A stretch of 64,000 nt of DNA from Ruminococcus sp. (GCA_021199375.1 JAJQIB010000024.1:5654-69653), one strand, 5' to 3'. Positions 48,956 to 60,247 are shown, numbered from the stretch's first letter. The notes: generated by a model not told the origin, from the letters alone. Numbers and translations: made by a program.

Positions 48956-51268
48956 ATGATTATGTGCTCAAAATGCGGCAAGCGACCTGCCGTTGTGTTC
49001 GTTTCTCAAACAGGAGGAAATAAAGACAATGACAACAGTAATCCACTCGGAAAAGGATTATGCTTAGTTTGCGCAAAGGATGCAGGAATACCACAGTTTG
49101 ATGAGTATTTAAAACGAATGGGAATTAACGAATCGAACATTGAGGAGCTTTCTAACATATCTCCTGAGCTTGTTGATGACGGAGATTCGTTTGAATTTGG
49201 AGGAAGCGGAACATTGCCTGAGGTGTTCAGTGATATAATGAACAGTGTTGAAAAGGCATTTAACAATGGCGGCTCACAGCCTCCCGCAAATGTTCCCCAA
49301 AAGAAAAAGCAGAATGAGGCTAAAAAAACACATCCCGGTAAAAACGGAGAGGATAAGCTTAAATATCTTAACACCTACTGTACTAACCTTTCAGCCAGAG
49401 CTGAAAATGGCGAGCTTGATGCCGTCATCGGAAGAGAGCGTGAGATCGACCGCGTTATTCAGATTCTATCACGCAGACAAAAGAACAATCCCTGCCTTAT
49501 CGGTGAACCAGGTGTAGGTAAAACAGCTATCGCAGAGGGAATAGCTCAGCGCATATGCAGCGGCGATGTACCGTTCGATTTACAAAACAAGCGAATTTTT
49601 CTTCTTGACATGGCGGCTCTAGTTGCAGGCACACAGTTTAGAGGGCAATTCGAAAGCCGCTGTAAGGGACTCATAAACGAGGTCAAAAAGCAAGGCAATG
49701 TTATACTATTTATAGATGAGCTGCACTCGATTGTCGGAGCGGGAGATTCTGAGGGCAACATGAACGCATCAAACATACTCAAGCCTTCGCTTTCAAGAGG
49801 TGAGATTCAGGTTATCGGTGCAACTACATTTAAAGAGTACAGAAAATACATCGAAAAAGATGCTGCTCTCGAAAGAAGATTTCAGCCTGTTACGGTAAAT
49901 GAGCCTACTATTGAGGATACGGTTCAGATGCTGTCAGGTATAAAAAAATACTACGAGGCGCACCACAAGATCAAGGTTTCTGATGCCATCACACGTGAAT
50001 GCGCAATATTGTCCGAACGTTACATCACCGACAGATTTTTACCCGATAAGGCAATAGATCTTCTCGATGAAGCCTGTGCCTATGCCTCAATAAGAAATGA
50101 ATCTATTGAAGGCTGTAAGCGTGTTAGTGCCGAGTTTGACACTGAGAGTAAAAGGCTTGATGAAATGGAAAGCAACAGTGAAAATCCCGACTATGAGCTT
50201 ATCGGCGAACAGAAAATGAAGTGCCTGGAGCTTGAAAAAAGACTGACGACACTGCGTACAGAGGCGGAAAACGCACAGGTCACCGAATCGGATTTAGCTC
50301 ACGTAATAGAGGTATGGACCGGTATTCCTGCTAACAAGATCGAGGAAAGCGAGTACGCAAAAATTCGTGCTTTACCCGAGGCTTTATCTAAGCGAGTTAT
50401 CGGTCAGCAGCAGGCAATTGATGCAGTATGTGCAGCTGTAAGAAGAAGCAGAGTGCATCTGTCAAATAGAATCAGACCCGCGTCCTTTATCTTTGTCGGA
50501 CCTACAGGTGTGGGAAAAACAGAGCTTGTAAAGGTACTTGGTGAAACGCTTTTTGATGAAACCGAGCCGCTTATTCGAGTTGATATGTCTGAATACATGG
50601 AAAGGCACTCGGTAAGCAAGCTCATAGGAGCGCCTCCCGGATATGTAGGATTTGACGATGCGGGACAGCTTACCGAAAAAATCAGACGCAAGCCATATTC
50701 GGTAGTGCTGTTTGATGAAATCGAAAAGGCTCATCCCGATGTAATGAACATCATGCTTCAGATTTTAGATGAAGGAGAAATTCACGATTCACAGGGAAGA
50801 CTTGTATCGTTTAAAAACACAGTAATAGTAATGACCTCAAATGCAGGCTCGACTGACAAGGATACCGGTGTGGGATTTAACAAAACCGATGCCGAAATCA
50901 CAAAGGAGCGTGCAATGAAGGCACTCGGCGAATTTTTAAGACCTGAGTTTTTAGGAAGAATAGACGAGGTTGTAGTGTTTAATCCGCTAACTAAGGAGGA
51001 TTACGCTAAAATAGCAGGACTGATGCTTAACGAAACGGTTGAAGCTCTTGAGGAGCGTGCTATTAAGCTCAAGTACACGCAAGAGGCACTTAAGGTGATT
51101 GCCGAAAGGTCATATGGTCACAAGCTTGGCGGACGTGACATTCGACGTGTTATCCGAGAAGAAATTGAGGATAAGCTTGCTCAAATAATCATCGATGAGG
51201 GTGAGGGAGCAATAGGAGTCGCACTCATCGATGGCAAGGATGGAGAAATTGTCATAACAACACAATAA
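48956..51268 (+). CDS. clpE: ClpE-type AAA+ unfoldase
   Basis: The 770-residue protein carries an N-terminal zinc finger (CSKCGKRPAVVF...CLVCA) instead of the ClpC N-domain, which marks ClpE. AAA-1 has GEPGVGKTAIAEG and ILFIDELHSI, AAA-2 has GPTGVGKTELVK and SVVLFDEIEKAHPDVMNIML; a UVR/coiled-coil middle region lies between. It threads misfolded proteins into ClpP. The start may be 48956 or the ATG two codons later. A terminator hairpin follows at 51275. Confidence 0.92.
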   Translation: MIMCSKCGKRPAVVFVSQTGGNKDNDNSNPLGKGLCLVCAKDAGIPQFDEYLKRMGINESNIEELSNISPELVDDGDSFEFGGSGTLPEVFSDIMNSVEKAFNNGGSQPPANVPQKKKQNEAKKTHPGKNGEDKLKYLNTYCTNLSARAENGELDAVIGREREIDRVIQILSRRQKNNPCLIGEPGVGKTAIAEGIAQRICSGDVPFDLQNKRIFLLDMAALVAGTQFRGQFESRCKGLINEVKKQGNVILFIDELHSIVGAGDSEGNMNASNILKPSLSRGEIQVIGATTFKEYRKYIEKDAALERRFQPVTVNEPTIEDTVQMLSGIKKYYEAHHKIKVSDAITRECAILSERYITDRFLPDKAIDLLDEACAYASIRNESIEGCKRVSAEFDTESKRLDEMESNSENPDYELIGEQKMKCLELEKRLTTLRTEAENAQVTESDLAHVIEVWTGIPANKIEESEYAKIRALPEALSKRVIGQQQAIDAVCAAVRRSRVHLSNRIRPASFIFVGPTGVGKTELVKVLGETLFDETEPLIRVDMSEYMERHSVSKLIGAPPGYVGFDDAGQLTEKIRRKPYSVVLFDEIEKAHPDVMNIMLQILDEGEIHDSQGRLVSFKNTVIVMTSNAGSTDKDTGVGFNKTDAEITKERAMKALGEFLRPEFLGRIDEVVVFNPLTKEDYAKIAGLMLNETVEALEERAIKLKYTQEALKVIAERSYGHKLGGRDIRRVIREEIEDKLAQIIIDEGEGAIGVALIDGKDGEIVITTQ

Positions 51269-51274
51269 TCGCAA

Positions 51275-51317
51275 CGAGGCGAGGATGCAGCTTTTACGGC
51301 TGCATCCCCTCATTTTT
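51275..51317 (+). terminator. clpE terminator
   Basis: GAGGATGCAGC-TTTTACG-GCTGCATCCCCTC, 9-bp perfect core, followed by ATTTTTATTT. Confidence 0.85.
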
Positions 51318-51521
51318 ATTTGTAGCAAATGTAAAATTTCAGTGAGAAATTAGGCAAGGCTCTGTTTGATTTTAACAAACATTTTGTGATTTAGGCATTT
51401 TTTATAAATTTACACCTTGACATTTGTATAAAATAGACATATAATTATATAGTGGATGAGAAAAACAATCATAGTTGTTAAAATCAATTCATGATTTGTT
51501 GATGAAAATATCGGCAAAACG

Positions 51522-51530
51522 TGGTATGAT
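51522..51530 (+). promoter_or_regulatory. Extended -10 promoter of glgP
   Basis: TGGTATGAT (TGnTATGAT) with no good -35 at 17 bp; 43 bp before the ATG. Confidence 0.55.
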
Positions 51531-51572
51531 AGTACTGGCGACTTAATATGATAGGAAACAGGAGGAAAAATT

Positions 51573-53996
51573 ATGGCAAAAACAGTTTCAGCCCCGAAAA
51601 AATCTAAGACAATATCAAAAGAGGATTTGAAAAAGCAGTTTGTAGATGTGCTACACAACGATTTTCAAACCACTCCCGATGAGGCGAGCGACCAGCAGGT
51701 CTTTGAGGTACTAACTAAAATTGTAGTTGGTATACTTAAAGCAAAGCGCCGTCACTTTACAGTTAAAAACAGATCTGAGGGCAAGAAAAAGGTTTACTAT
51801 CTTTCGATGGAGTTCCTTATGGGACGCAGCCTTAAGACAAGCATCTATAACCTCGAAATGGTTAATGAAACAACAAGCATGCTTAAGGACTTCGGCATTT
51901 CAATAAACAGCATCTATGAAATGGAGCCCGATGCAGGACTCGGAAACGGTGGACTCGGAAGACTTGCTGCCTGCTACCTTGATGGTTTAGCAGCAGATGG
52001 CTACCACGCTACAGGATATTCAATTCTTTATGAGTACGGCATCTTTAAGCAAAAGCTAGAGGACGGCTGGCAAACAGAGCTTCCTGACAACTGGCTGCCT
52101 GGCGGCTCAGCACTTTTAGTTCCGGTTCCTACTGCAGCAATTGAGGTAAGATTTGACGGAAATCTCAGAGAATATTGGGACAATAGCTTCCATTGCATAG
52201 AGCATGAAAACTATACATCAGTAATGGCAGTTCCGTACGATATGTTTGTTTCGGGCTACGGCAGCGAAGCAGTATCTAAGCTAAGACTTTGGAAGGCAGA
52301 GGTTCCCTCGTTCGATATGGCAATGTTTAACAAAGGCGACTATTCAAAGGCTCTTGGCAGAAACATCATGTCACAGGCTATCACTAAGGTTCTTTATCCT
52401 AACGATAACCATGCAGAGGGCAAATCACTTCGTTTGCGTCAGCAGTACTTTATGGTAGCGGCATCAGTAGGCGATATCGTAAACACGCACATGAACGTAT
52501 ACGGCACGCTTGATAACCTTGCGGACAAGGTTGCAATTCACATTAACGACACGCACCCGACCCTTGCTATTCCTGAGCTAATGAGAATAATGCTCGATGA
52601 CTGCGGATACGATTGGGATACTGCTTGGGATATTACAACAAAAACCTTCGCATATACAAACCACACCGTAATGCCTGAAGCACTTGAAAAGTGGGACTGC
52701 AATCTGCTCAAGAGCGTTACACCGAGAATTTTCTCAATTATAGTTGAGATTAATGAAAGATACTGTAAGCAGCTATGGGATCTTTATCATGATGAGGCAA
52801 AGGTTACTCATATGTCGATAATCGAAAACAACATGGTTAAAATGGCAACGCTTTGCGTTCACGCTTCTCACCATGTAAACGGAGTTGCAAAGATTCACTC
52901 TGAAATTATCAAGAAGGAAACCTTTAAGGATGAGTACGAGTACACTCCTGAAAAGTTTACAAATGTAACTAACGGAATTGCATACAGAAGATGGCTTTAT
53001 CAGTCAAATGAGGGACTAACCTCACTTCTCACCGACTGCATCGGCGACGGATTCCTAAGAGATGCCTCTGAGCTCAGTAAATTCAAGGCATTTTCAGATG
53101 ACAAGGCTGTTTTAGAAAAACTACTTGCTGTCAAGAAGCAAAACAAGGAGCGTTTTGCAAAGTACGTAAAGAACGAATGTGGTGTTGTACTAAACACAAA
53201 TTCTATCTTTGATGTACAGGTTAAGCGTCTGCACGAATACAAGCGTCAGCAGCTTAATGCGCTTAACATTATTGCTGAGTACAATTATCTAAAGGCTAAC
53301 CCCGATGCACCATTTGTGCCTAAGACCTACATCTTTGCGGCAAAGGCAGCTCCGGGTTATTACATGGCTAAGCAGATCATCAAGCTTATCTGGAACATCT
53401 CCGAGGAGCTAAAGAAGGATAAAAAGCTAAACGAGAAGCTCAATGTAGTTTTCATGGAGGACTATTGCGTATCACTTTCTGAAATCCTAATGCCCGCAGC
53501 AGACATTTCCGAGCAGATTTCACTTGCCGGAACAGAAGCATCAGGAACGGGTAATATGAAGCTTATGATAAACGGAGCGGTAACGCTAGGTACACTTGAC
53601 GGAGCAAATGTTGAGATTCATGAGCAGGTAGGAGATGAAAACATCCTGCTGTTCGGTATGAATGTAGACGAGGTTGAGGCTGCAAAGCCTAATTACAAGC
53701 CTATGGATTTCTACAACTCAAACAGTGTCCTTAAGGGTGCAGTTGACCTGCTCACAAGCGGCATCAACGGCGAGCAGTTCTTCGAGATTTCAAATTCGCT
53801 CAAGAATGTAGACCCCTACATGGCATTTGCTGACTTTGCATCATATCAGGATGCGCAGAAGCGTGCAAGCGACAGCTATAGCGACAGCATGAAGTGGGCT
53901 AAGATGAGCCTTGCAAACATTGCCGGAGCAGGAATCTTCTCTGCTGACAGATCTGTTGAGGAGTATGCTAAGAACATCTGGAATTTGACAAAGTGA
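51573..53996 (+). CDS. glgP: Glycogen/starch alpha-glucan phosphorylase
   Basis: The 807-residue protein has the phosphorylase landmarks YYLSMEFLMGRSL, LGNGGLGRLAACYLDGLA, HINDTHPTLAIPELMR, and the PLP-lysine region EASGTGNMKLMINGAVTLGTLDGANVEI. It releases glucose 1-phosphate from alpha-1,4-glucans. AGGAGG precedes the ATG. It is monocistronic; other glg genes are not in the window. Confidence 0.97.
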   Translation: MAKTVSAPKKSKTISKEDLKKQFVDVLHNDFQTTPDEASDQQVFEVLTKIVVGILKAKRRHFTVKNRSEGKKKVYYLSMEFLMGRSLKTSIYNLEMVNETTSMLKDFGISINSIYEMEPDAGLGNGGLGRLAACYLDGLAADGYHATGYSILYEYGIFKQKLEDGWQTELPDNWLPGGSALLVPVPTAAIEVRFDGNLREYWDNSFHCIEHENYTSVMAVPYDMFVSGYGSEAVSKLRLWKAEVPSFDMAMFNKGDYSKALGRNIMSQAITKVLYPNDNHAEGKSLRLRQQYFMVAASVGDIVNTHMNVYGTLDNLADKVAIHINDTHPTLAIPELMRIMLDDCGYDWDTAWDITTKTFAYTNHTVMPEALEKWDCNLLKSVTPRIFSIIVEINERYCKQLWDLYHDEAKVTHMSIIENNMVKMATLCVHASHHVNGVAKIHSEIIKKETFKDEYEYTPEKFTNVTNGIAYRRWLYQSNEGLTSLLTDCIGDGFLRDASELSKFKAFSDDKAVLEKLLAVKKQNKERFAKYVKNECGVVLNTNSIFDVQVKRLHEYKRQQLNALNIIAEYNYLKANPDAPFVPKTYIFAAKAAPGYYMAKQIIKLIWNISEELKKDKKLNEKLNVVFMEDYCVSLSEILMPAADISEQISLAGTEASGTGNMKLMINGAVTLGTLDGANVEIHEQVGDENILLFGMNVDEVEAAKPNYKPMDFYNSNSVLKGAVDLLTSGINGEQFFEISNSLKNVDPYMAFADFASYQDAQKRASDSYSDSMKWAKMSLANIAGAGIFSADRSVEEYAKNIWNLTK

Positions 53997-54014
53997 TAAT
54001 AAGCTGAAATTTAA

Positions 54015-54046
54015 GGCGGCACTCTCGATTGGGAGTGCCGTTTTTT
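54015..54046 (+). terminator. glgP terminator
   Basis: CGGCACTC and GAGTGCCG around TCGATTGG, followed by TTTTTT. Confidence 0.9.
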
Positions 54047-54110
54047 ATGCTCTTTTGATCTCGTATCCAATTTAAAGCTACTGTATTGCTATTTTTTTTG
54101 AAATTTCCTC

Positions 54111-54139
54111 TTGACAAACCTCAAAAAAAGAGATATAAT
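54111..54139 (+). promoter_or_regulatory. Promoter of the riboswitch/P-type ATPase transcript
   Basis: TTGACA, 17 bp, TATAAT. Confidence 0.88.
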
Positions 54140-54148
54140 AAATTTGGT

Positions 54149-54285
54149 AAAAGAGAGTAGTCGGCGAAGATCATATGGATTTTCGTATATGTGGCGTCAA
54201 TACACGACGAAGGCGAACGCTGTGAGCGGGGATTTTTGTCCGCTGCATATGATTGCATATACTAAGGGCAATTGGCGAGACTTTT
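54149..54285 (+). promoter_or_regulatory. yybP-ykoY (manganese) riboswitch
   Basis: The closing helix AAAGAGAGTAG...GGCGAGACTTTT, the internal GGCGTCAATACACGACGAAGGCGAACGC, and the arm ending GCAT...GGCAATTGGCGAGAC follow the yybP-ykoY class, which binds Mn2+ and turns on exporters. Downstream, ATTAAAG (54286) can pair with CTTTAAT (54369) and AATTAAGGCG with CTTAAT-flanked segments, the likely expression platform. Confidence 0.8.
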
Positions 54286-54375
54286 ATTAAAGAGAAGAAT
54301 TAAGGCGGTATGCACTTATTGAGTCGTTTGTTCGGCTTTTATAGGCGTATTTTTGCTCTTAATCATCCTTTAATA
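54286..54375 (+). other. Riboswitch expression platform
   Basis: Long-range pairing ATTAAAG/CTTTAAT and a central arm GAGTCGTTTGTTCGGC/GCCTATAAAAG-type alternatives lie between aptamer and gene. Whether control is transcriptional or translational is not clear; the ribosome-binding site GAAAGGAATTG lies 30 nt further on. Confidence 0.5.
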
Positions 54376-54413
54376 AGAGCCTCGCATTTTTATCGAAAGG
54401 AATTGAAATTAAC

Positions 54414-57011
54414 ATGGCAGAGCGTTACAGACAAACAGCTGATGAGCTTTACTACGAGCTAAAATCGTCAGCCAACGGACTTTCCGCCGAACAGGCAAAG
54501 AAAAACATTGAAAGGTACGGCAAAAATGAAATCACTCAAGCAAAAAAGAAAAGCACAGTGGCGATCTTCTTCTCACAGTTTGCGGATTTCTTAGTTATAA
54601 TACTTATTATTGCAGCACTGATTTCGGCTATCACAGGAGATATTGAGAGCTTTATTGTTATTATCGCAGTAATCACCATGAATGCAATCTTGGGTACGGT
54701 ACAGACAGTTAATGCCGAAAAAAGCCTTGATAATCTAAAGAAGCTAAACTCGCCAAGTGCTAAGGTGCTGCGTGATGGCGAAAAGATAGTAATCCCATCA
54801 GAGGAGGTCGCTGTAGGCGATATTGTTCTCATTGAAGCAGGCGACTCTATTCCTGCGGACGGCAGACTTATTGAATGTGCGTCAATTCAGACAAACGAAT
54901 CGGCGCTTACAGGAGAATCACTAAATATCGATAAGTCAACCGATATTATAAACGCCGAGGCTCCGCTTGCCGAGCGCAAAAACATGGTATACTCAGGAAG
55001 CTTTGTCACATACGGACGCGGAAGCTTTATTGTAACCGATGTTGGAATGAAAACCGAGGTTGGTAAGATCGCATCCCTCATACAAAGTGCCGAGGAACGC
55101 AGCACTCCACTGCAGGTCACGCTTGATAAGTTTGGAAAAACACTGTCCATTGCAATATTGATTATATGCGTACTGGTGTTCGGCTTATCTCTTATCCGTG
55201 CAGACGAAATCGTCTTTGATACGGTAATGGACTCGCTGATGTTTGCTATTGCCCTTGCAGTAGCCGCTATCCCTGAAGCATTGAGCTCTATTGTAACTAT
55301 AGTACTTTCCTTTGGTACTCAAAAGATGTCTAAAGAAAATGCCATAGTACGCAAGCTTCAAGCAGTTGAAGGATTAGGCTCAGTATCGGTAATCTGCTCG
55401 GATAAAACAGGCACACTTACTCAAAATAAAATGACAGTTAGACGTATTGTCTGCGACGGACACATAATAACTGAAGATCACGCCGATATGCAAAACGTAA
55501 ACGAAAAGCAGCTCATCATAGCCTCAGTGCTTTGCAATGATTCAAGCTGTAAGGATGGAGTAGATATAGGAGATCCCACCGAAACTGCGCTTATACACTT
55601 TGCACATAAGGTTGGACTATCGGACGAGGAGATAAGAAACAGCTATGAGCGTATAAGTGAAATCCCCTTCGACTCCGAGCGCAAGCTTATGTCTACACTA
55701 AATGTTATGAACGGCAAGCACGTAATGCTCACCAAGGGTGCGGCAGATGTTCTTATTAATCTTATGAAATGTTCCGAATCAACTAAAAACCAAATTCGTG
55801 AGCAGGTCGACAAGCTTTCAAAGCAGGGTCTAAGAATTCTCTGCTTCGCAGGTAAGGAATTTAATGGCGATGTTATTACTATCGATGACGAAAAGGACCT
55901 TGAATACATGGGACTTATCGCAATGATGGATCCGCCAAGAATTGAATCAGCACAAGCCGTTGCTGAATGCAAGAGCGCCGGAATCAAGCCTGTTATGATA
56001 ACCGGTGACCATATCGTCACCGCTTCAGCCATAGCTAAGGAAATTGGAATACTTGAAAGCTTTGATGAGGCAGTAGAGGGCAGCACACTAGATAATTACA
56101 CAGATGATGAGCTTATTGACTTTGTCAAAGATAAATCGGTATACGCCAGGGTTACTCCGGAACACAAAATACGTATTGTAAAAGCATGGCAATCAAGAAA
56201 CAACATCGTAGCGATGACCGGTGACGGCGTAAATGATGCTCCGGCACTCAAGCAAGCTGATGTCGGAGTTGCCATGGGCATAACAGGCACAGAGGTTTCA
56301 AAGGATGCAGCATCAATGGTGCTTGCTGATGATAACTTCGCAACAATAGTCAAAGCAGTCAAGAACGGTCGAAATATTTACGACAATATCAAAAAGTCTA
56401 TTCTTTTCCTATTATCAGGAAATCTCGCCGGAATTATTGCAGTTCTGTTTAACTCAATAGCAGGACTTCCGGCTCCGTTTGCTCCTATTCATCTGCTGTT
56501 TATAAACCTTCTCACCGACTCACTTCCCGCAATTGCATTAGGACTTGAGCCGCACAACGACAGCGTAATGAAGCGCAAGCCACGCCCTGCAAACGAATCA
56601 CTAATGACCCGTCCATTCCTTATAGGTGTAGGCTATAGCGGTCTTATAATCTCAATCGCAACGGTAGCGGCTTATTTGATAGGCTATCGCACATCAGAAT
56701 CGCTTGGAATGACAATGGCTTTTGCTACACTTTGTATGTCAAGACTATTCCACGGTTTTTCAGCAAAAGCCGACGAGCCTGTAATGTTTAAAAAGCAAAT
56801 GTTTAATAATCGCTTTGGTATCATGGCATTTTTAGTAGGAATGGTGCTTATCAACGCTGTGCTGCTAATAACTCCACTTCACAGCCTTTTTGAAATTTCA
56901 TCTGACCTAGGAGGCATACAAATAGGAATAATCTACGCACTAAGCTTCGGTTCAATGTGTGTCGTACAGCTTGTTAAGGCTGTTGCAACGCTTGTAAAAG
57001 GAAAAGGATAA
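54414..57011 (+). CDS. P2-type cation ATPase, probable Mn2+/Ca2+ exporter
   Basis: The 865-residue protein has the actuator TGES, phosphorylation loop SDKTGTLTQNKM (Asp phosphorylated), MIKGAADVL-like nucleotide-site segment (MLTKGAADVLI), hinge TGDGVNDAPALKQADVGVAMG and about ten membrane helices. M4 reads AIPEALSSIVTIVL, so the SERCA-type PEGLP is PEALS. By family it is a Ca2+-ATPase-like pump; the Mn2+ riboswitch just upstream argues that manganese efflux is a main task. Confidence 0.9.
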   Translation: MAERYRQTADELYYELKSSANGLSAEQAKKNIERYGKNEITQAKKKSTVAIFFSQFADFLVIILIIAALISAITGDIESFIVIIAVITMNAILGTVQTVNAEKSLDNLKKLNSPSAKVLRDGEKIVIPSEEVAVGDIVLIEAGDSIPADGRLIECASIQTNESALTGESLNIDKSTDIINAEAPLAERKNMVYSGSFVTYGRGSFIVTDVGMKTEVGKIASLIQSAEERSTPLQVTLDKFGKTLSIAILIICVLVFGLSLIRADEIVFDTVMDSLMFAIALAVAAIPEALSSIVTIVLSFGTQKMSKENAIVRKLQAVEGLGSVSVICSDKTGTLTQNKMTVRRIVCDGHIITEDHADMQNVNEKQLIIASVLCNDSSCKDGVDIGDPTETALIHFAHKVGLSDEEIRNSYERISEIPFDSERKLMSTLNVMNGKHVMLTKGAADVLINLMKCSESTKNQIREQVDKLSKQGLRILCFAGKEFNGDVITIDDEKDLEYMGLIAMMDPPRIESAQAVAECKSAGIKPVMITGDHIVTASAIAKEIGILESFDEAVEGSTLDNYTDDELIDFVKDKSVYARVTPEHKIRIVKAWQSRNNIVAMTGDGVNDAPALKQADVGVAMGITGTEVSKDAASMVLADDNFATIVKAVKNGRNIYDNIKKSILFLLSGNLAGIIAVLFNSIAGLPAPFAPIHLLFINLLTDSLPAIALGLEPHNDSVMKRKPRPANESLMTRPFLIGVGYSGLIISIATVAAYLIGYRTSESLGMTMAFATLCMSRLFHGFSAKADEPVMFKKQMFNNRFGIMAFLVGMVLINAVLLITPLHSLFEISSDLGGIQIGIIYALSFGSMCVVQLVKAVATLVKGKG

Positions 57012-57031
57012 AAATCAAGTACAATAACGCT

Positions 57032-57067
57032 AAAAGGAGCAGCTTCACACCAAAGCTGCTCCTTTAA
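57032..57067. terminator. Bidirectional terminator between the ATPase gene and dnaJ
   Basis: AAAGGAGCAGCTT-CACACCA-AAGCTGCTCCTTT is a perfect 13-bp stem, flanked by T-rich sequence downstream. Confidence 0.88.
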
Positions 57068-57082
57068 TTTACTCAAATAACC

Positions 57083-58240
57083 TTATTGCTTGAATCTATC
57101 CTTTATCTTATCGAAGAATCCCTGACGCTTTTTGTAATTCTTTTCATCAAGTGAATTCTCAAACTTCTGCAAAAGCTCCTTTTGCTCCTTGTTTAAGCCC
57201 TTGGGAACCTCTATGTTTATCTTGAAGTAGTGATCTCCACGCTCAGAGCTTGAGCCCTTTTGCACGCCCTTGCCCTTCATTCTAAATACTGTACCTGCCT
57301 GTGTGCCCTCAGGAACCTCATACTCAACCTCGCCATCGATTGTTGGTATGCTCACCTTTGCACCTAATGTAGCCTGCGTGTAGGTTAGCGGCAGCTCAAT
57401 CCAAATATCAAAGGTATCTCTGCGCTCAAACAACGGATCTGGCTTAACTCGCACATTGATGTATAGATCTCCAGCTGCACCGCCATTTATGCCCTGACTT
57501 CCCTCACCTCTTACACGAGTTTGAGCTCCATCATATACACCGGGCTGCATATTTACCTTCTTGGTTGTGGTCTTGCGGATTCTGCCACGTCCCGAACAGG
57601 TCGGACAGGGATTATCAATTATAGTTCCCTTGCCGTTACAACGTGAGCATCTCGAGCTCTGGGTAAAGCTTCCGAAGGGTGTATTCTGCGATACTCTAAC
57701 CTGACCGGTTCCATGACAATCGGGACAGGTTGTTCTGCTTCCGCCTCCTGCCGCTCCTGTGCCATGACAATCAGGACAGGTTTCCATTCGGGTTACCCTA
57801 ACTGAAGGCTGACATCCCTTGCAAGCATCCATAAAGCTTAAGGTTACACTTGCTTCGATATCCTCTCCACGTCTGGGCGCATTGGGATTAGCCTGACGTG
57901 ATGATGACATTCCACCGCCAAAGAATGCATTAAGAATATCGTCTACTCCGCCACCGAAGCCGCTGCTGAAGCCTCCGAAGCCTCCACCACCTGCTGAAAA
58001 ATTGGGATCTACTCCCGCAAAGCCAAACTGATCGTACTTAGCCTTTTTGTCAGCATCTGACAGCACCTCATATGCCTCATTAACTTCTTTAAATTTAGCC
58101 TCAGCCTCCTTATCATCAGGATGCAAATCGGGATGATAGAGTCTTGCCTGCTTTCTGAAAGCCTTTTTTATATCGTCTTGACTTGCGCTTTTGTCAACGC
58201 CCAAGACCTCATAATAATCTCTTTTGTTTTCGTTAGCCAT
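57083..58240 (-). CDS. dnaJ: Chaperone protein DnaJ
   Basis: The 385-residue protein has the J domain ([34 protein letters not shown] with HPD), a Gly-rich stretch, four CxxCxGxG zinc-binding repeats (CPDCHGTG twice and related CNGKG/CSGRG) and the C-terminal substrate domain. It delivers substrates to DnaK and stimulates its ATPase. AGGAGG precedes the ATG. Last gene of hrcA-grpE-dnaK-dnaJ. Confidence 0.97.
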   Translation of the reverse strand: MANENKRDYYEVLGVDKSASQDDIKKAFRKQARLYHPDLHPDDKEAEAKFKEVNEAYEVLSDADKKAKYDQFGFAGVDPNFSAGGGGFGGFSSGFGGGVDDILNAFFGGGMSSSRQANPNAPRRGEDIEASVTLSFMDACKGCQPSVRVTRMETCPDCHGTGAAGGGSRTTCPDCHGTGQVRVSQNTPFGSFTQSSRCSRCNGKGTIIDNPCPTCSGRGRIRKTTTKKVNMQPGVYDGAQTRVRGEGSQGINGGAAGDLYINVRVKPDPLFERRDTFDIWIELPLTYTQATLGAKVSIPTIDGEVEYEVPEGTQAGTVFRMKGKGVQKGSSSERGDHYFKINIEVPKGLNKEQKELLQKFENSLDEKNYKKRQGFFDKIKDRFKQ

Positions 58241-58341
58241 AACAAACCCTCCTATTTTCGGCTCTTAAATACCCACATAGGGGACGGCAGCTATCCTCGC
58301 CACCGTCCTCTTATGGAATTTATAAAATTATTACAGCCTAA

Positions 58342-60186
58342 TTAGTCGGTGAACTCGGCATCAATTACATCGTCATCGCCGCTGCTCTGGGTGCCACCCA
58401 TATTATTCGGATCAAAGCCCTCGGCTCCGCCTGCAGCCTGCTGCTGAGCTGCCGCCTGCTGATAAACGTTAGTTGCAACTCTCTGGAAGGACTCCTCAAG
58501 TGCCTTGCTGGCAGATTTAATAGCTTCAACATCAGTGCCCTTAAGAGCCTCCTTTACTGCTGCAATCTTAGACTCAACCTCGCTCTTGTCGCTTGCAGAA
58601 ACCTTATCACCAAAGTCATTTAGCGATTTCTCACACTGGAACGCCATCTGATCTGCGTTATTTCTTGCATCAACATCGTCCTTCTTTTTCTTATCCTCGT
58701 CTGCGAACGCTTCAGCTTCCTTAACAGCCTTATCTATATCCTCCTTAGACATATTTGTAGAGGAGGTGATGGTAATATCCTGCTCCTTGCCTGTTCCCAT
58801 ATCCTTTGCGGATACATGAACAATACCGTTTGCATCAATGTCAAAGGTTACCTCAATCTGCGGGATTCCACGGGGTGCAGGTGCAATACCGTCAAGACGG
58901 AACATTCCGAGCTGCTTGTTGTCCTTAGCAAACTCACGCTCACCCTGAAGAACGTTTATATCAACTGCAGTCTGATTATCTGCATAGGTCGAGAATACCT
59001 GTGTTTTCTTGGTTGGGATGGTGGTGTTTCTCTCAATCATCTTTGTAGCAATTCCGCCAGCGGTTTCAATTGAAAGTGAAAGCGGAGTTACATCCAAAAG
59101 CAGAAGTCCGTTTTCAACGTCACCGCCTAGGATTCCACCCTGATATGCCGCACCAAGTGCTACACATTCGTCAGGGTTAATTCCCTTAAACGGTTCCTTA
59201 CCGATAAGCTTCTTAACTGCGTCCTGTACAGCGGGAATTCTTGAAGATCCACCTACCATAAGCACCTTATTAAGGTCATTAACCGATAGTCCTGAATCGG
59301 AAAGTGCCTGACGAACAGGTCCCATTGTCTTTTCTACAAGGTCAGCTGTCATCTGATTAAACTTAGCCTGTGTAAGGGTCAGCTCCAAATGCTTAGGACC
59401 ATCTGCCGATACACTGATATAAGGTAGGCTGATTGTGGTTGAAGCAGTAGATGAAAGCTCAATCTTTCTAAGCTCCGCCTCAGTCTTTAGACGCTGCATA
59501 GCCATCGGGTCCTTTGTAAGGTCGATGCCCTCCTGTGCCTTGAATTCTTCTACCATCCAATCGATGATTCTCTGGTCAAAATCGTCACCGCCGAGTCTGT
59601 TATTTCCTGCTGTTGCCAAAACCTCGGTTACACCGTCACCCATTTCGATGATGGAAACATCAAAAGTACCACCACCTAGGTCGTAAACCATTACCTTCTG
59701 ATCCTCTTCCTTGTCAATACCATAGGAAAGAGCAGCTGCTGTAGGCTCGTTGATAATACGCTTTACATTAAGTCCTGCAATCTGTCCAGCATCCTTTGTT
59801 GCCTGACGCTGAGCATCGGTGAAGTATGCAGGAACGGTAATAACTGCCTCAGTTACCTTTTCGCCAAGGTAGCTTTCTGCATCAGTCTTTAGCTTCTGCA
59901 AAATCATTGCTGAGATTTCCTGGGGAGTGTATTCCTTTCCGCCCATCTTAGCCTTATAGTCACTACCCATATGACGCTTAATAGAAATTACTGTGTCATT
60001 AAAGTTTGTTACTGCCTGACGCTTTGCAACCTGACCGATAAGTCTGTCACCATTCTTTGAAACTCCTACAACAGAAGGAGTGGTTCTTGCTCCCTCGCTG
60101 TTTGGAATTACTACAGCCTCGCCGCCTTCTACAACGGCTACACATGAGTTTGTTGTACCTAAATCAATACCAATAATTTTCGACAT
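58342..60186 (-). CDS. dnaK: Chaperone protein DnaK
   Basis: ATG 60186 with AAAGG upstream gives 614 residues; the three extra codons in the track are not used. [45 protein letters not shown] and [11 protein letters not shown] are the Hsp70 ATPase signatures; the tail ends ...[29 protein letters not shown]. It folds proteins with GrpE and DnaJ. Confidence 0.98.
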   Translation of the reverse strand: MSKIIGIDLGTTNSCVAVVEGGEAVVIPNSEGARTTPSVVGVSKNGDRLIGQVAKRQAVTNFNDTVISIKRHMGSDYKAKMGGKEYTPQEISAMILQKLKTDAESYLGEKVTEAVITVPAYFTDAQRQATKDAGQIAGLNVKRIINEPTAAALSYGIDKEEDQKVMVYDLGGGTFDVSIIEMGDGVTEVLATAGNNRLGGDDFDQRIIDWMVEEFKAQEGIDLTKDPMAMQRLKTEAELRKIELSSTASTTISLPYISVSADGPKHLELTLTQAKFNQMTADLVEKTMGPVRQALSDSGLSVNDLNKVLMVGGSSRIPAVQDAVKKLIGKEPFKGINPDECVALGAAYQGGILGGDVENGLLLLDVTPLSLSIETAGGIATKMIERNTTIPTKKTQVFSTYADNQTAVDINVLQGEREFAKDNKQLGMFRLDGIAPAPRGIPQIEVTFDIDANGIVHVSAKDMGTGKEQDITITSSTNMSKEDIDKAVKEAEAFADEDKKKKDDVDARNNADQMAFQCEKSLNDFGDKVSASDKSEVESKIAAVKEALKGTDVEAIKSASKALEESFQRVATNVYQQAAAQQQAAGGAEGFDPNNMGGTQSSGDDDVIDAEFTD

Positions 60187-60247
60187 ATAAATCAACCTTT
60201 CATTATTTTTCTTTTAGCTTTTAATTTTACTTCTCTTACCATGAGCC

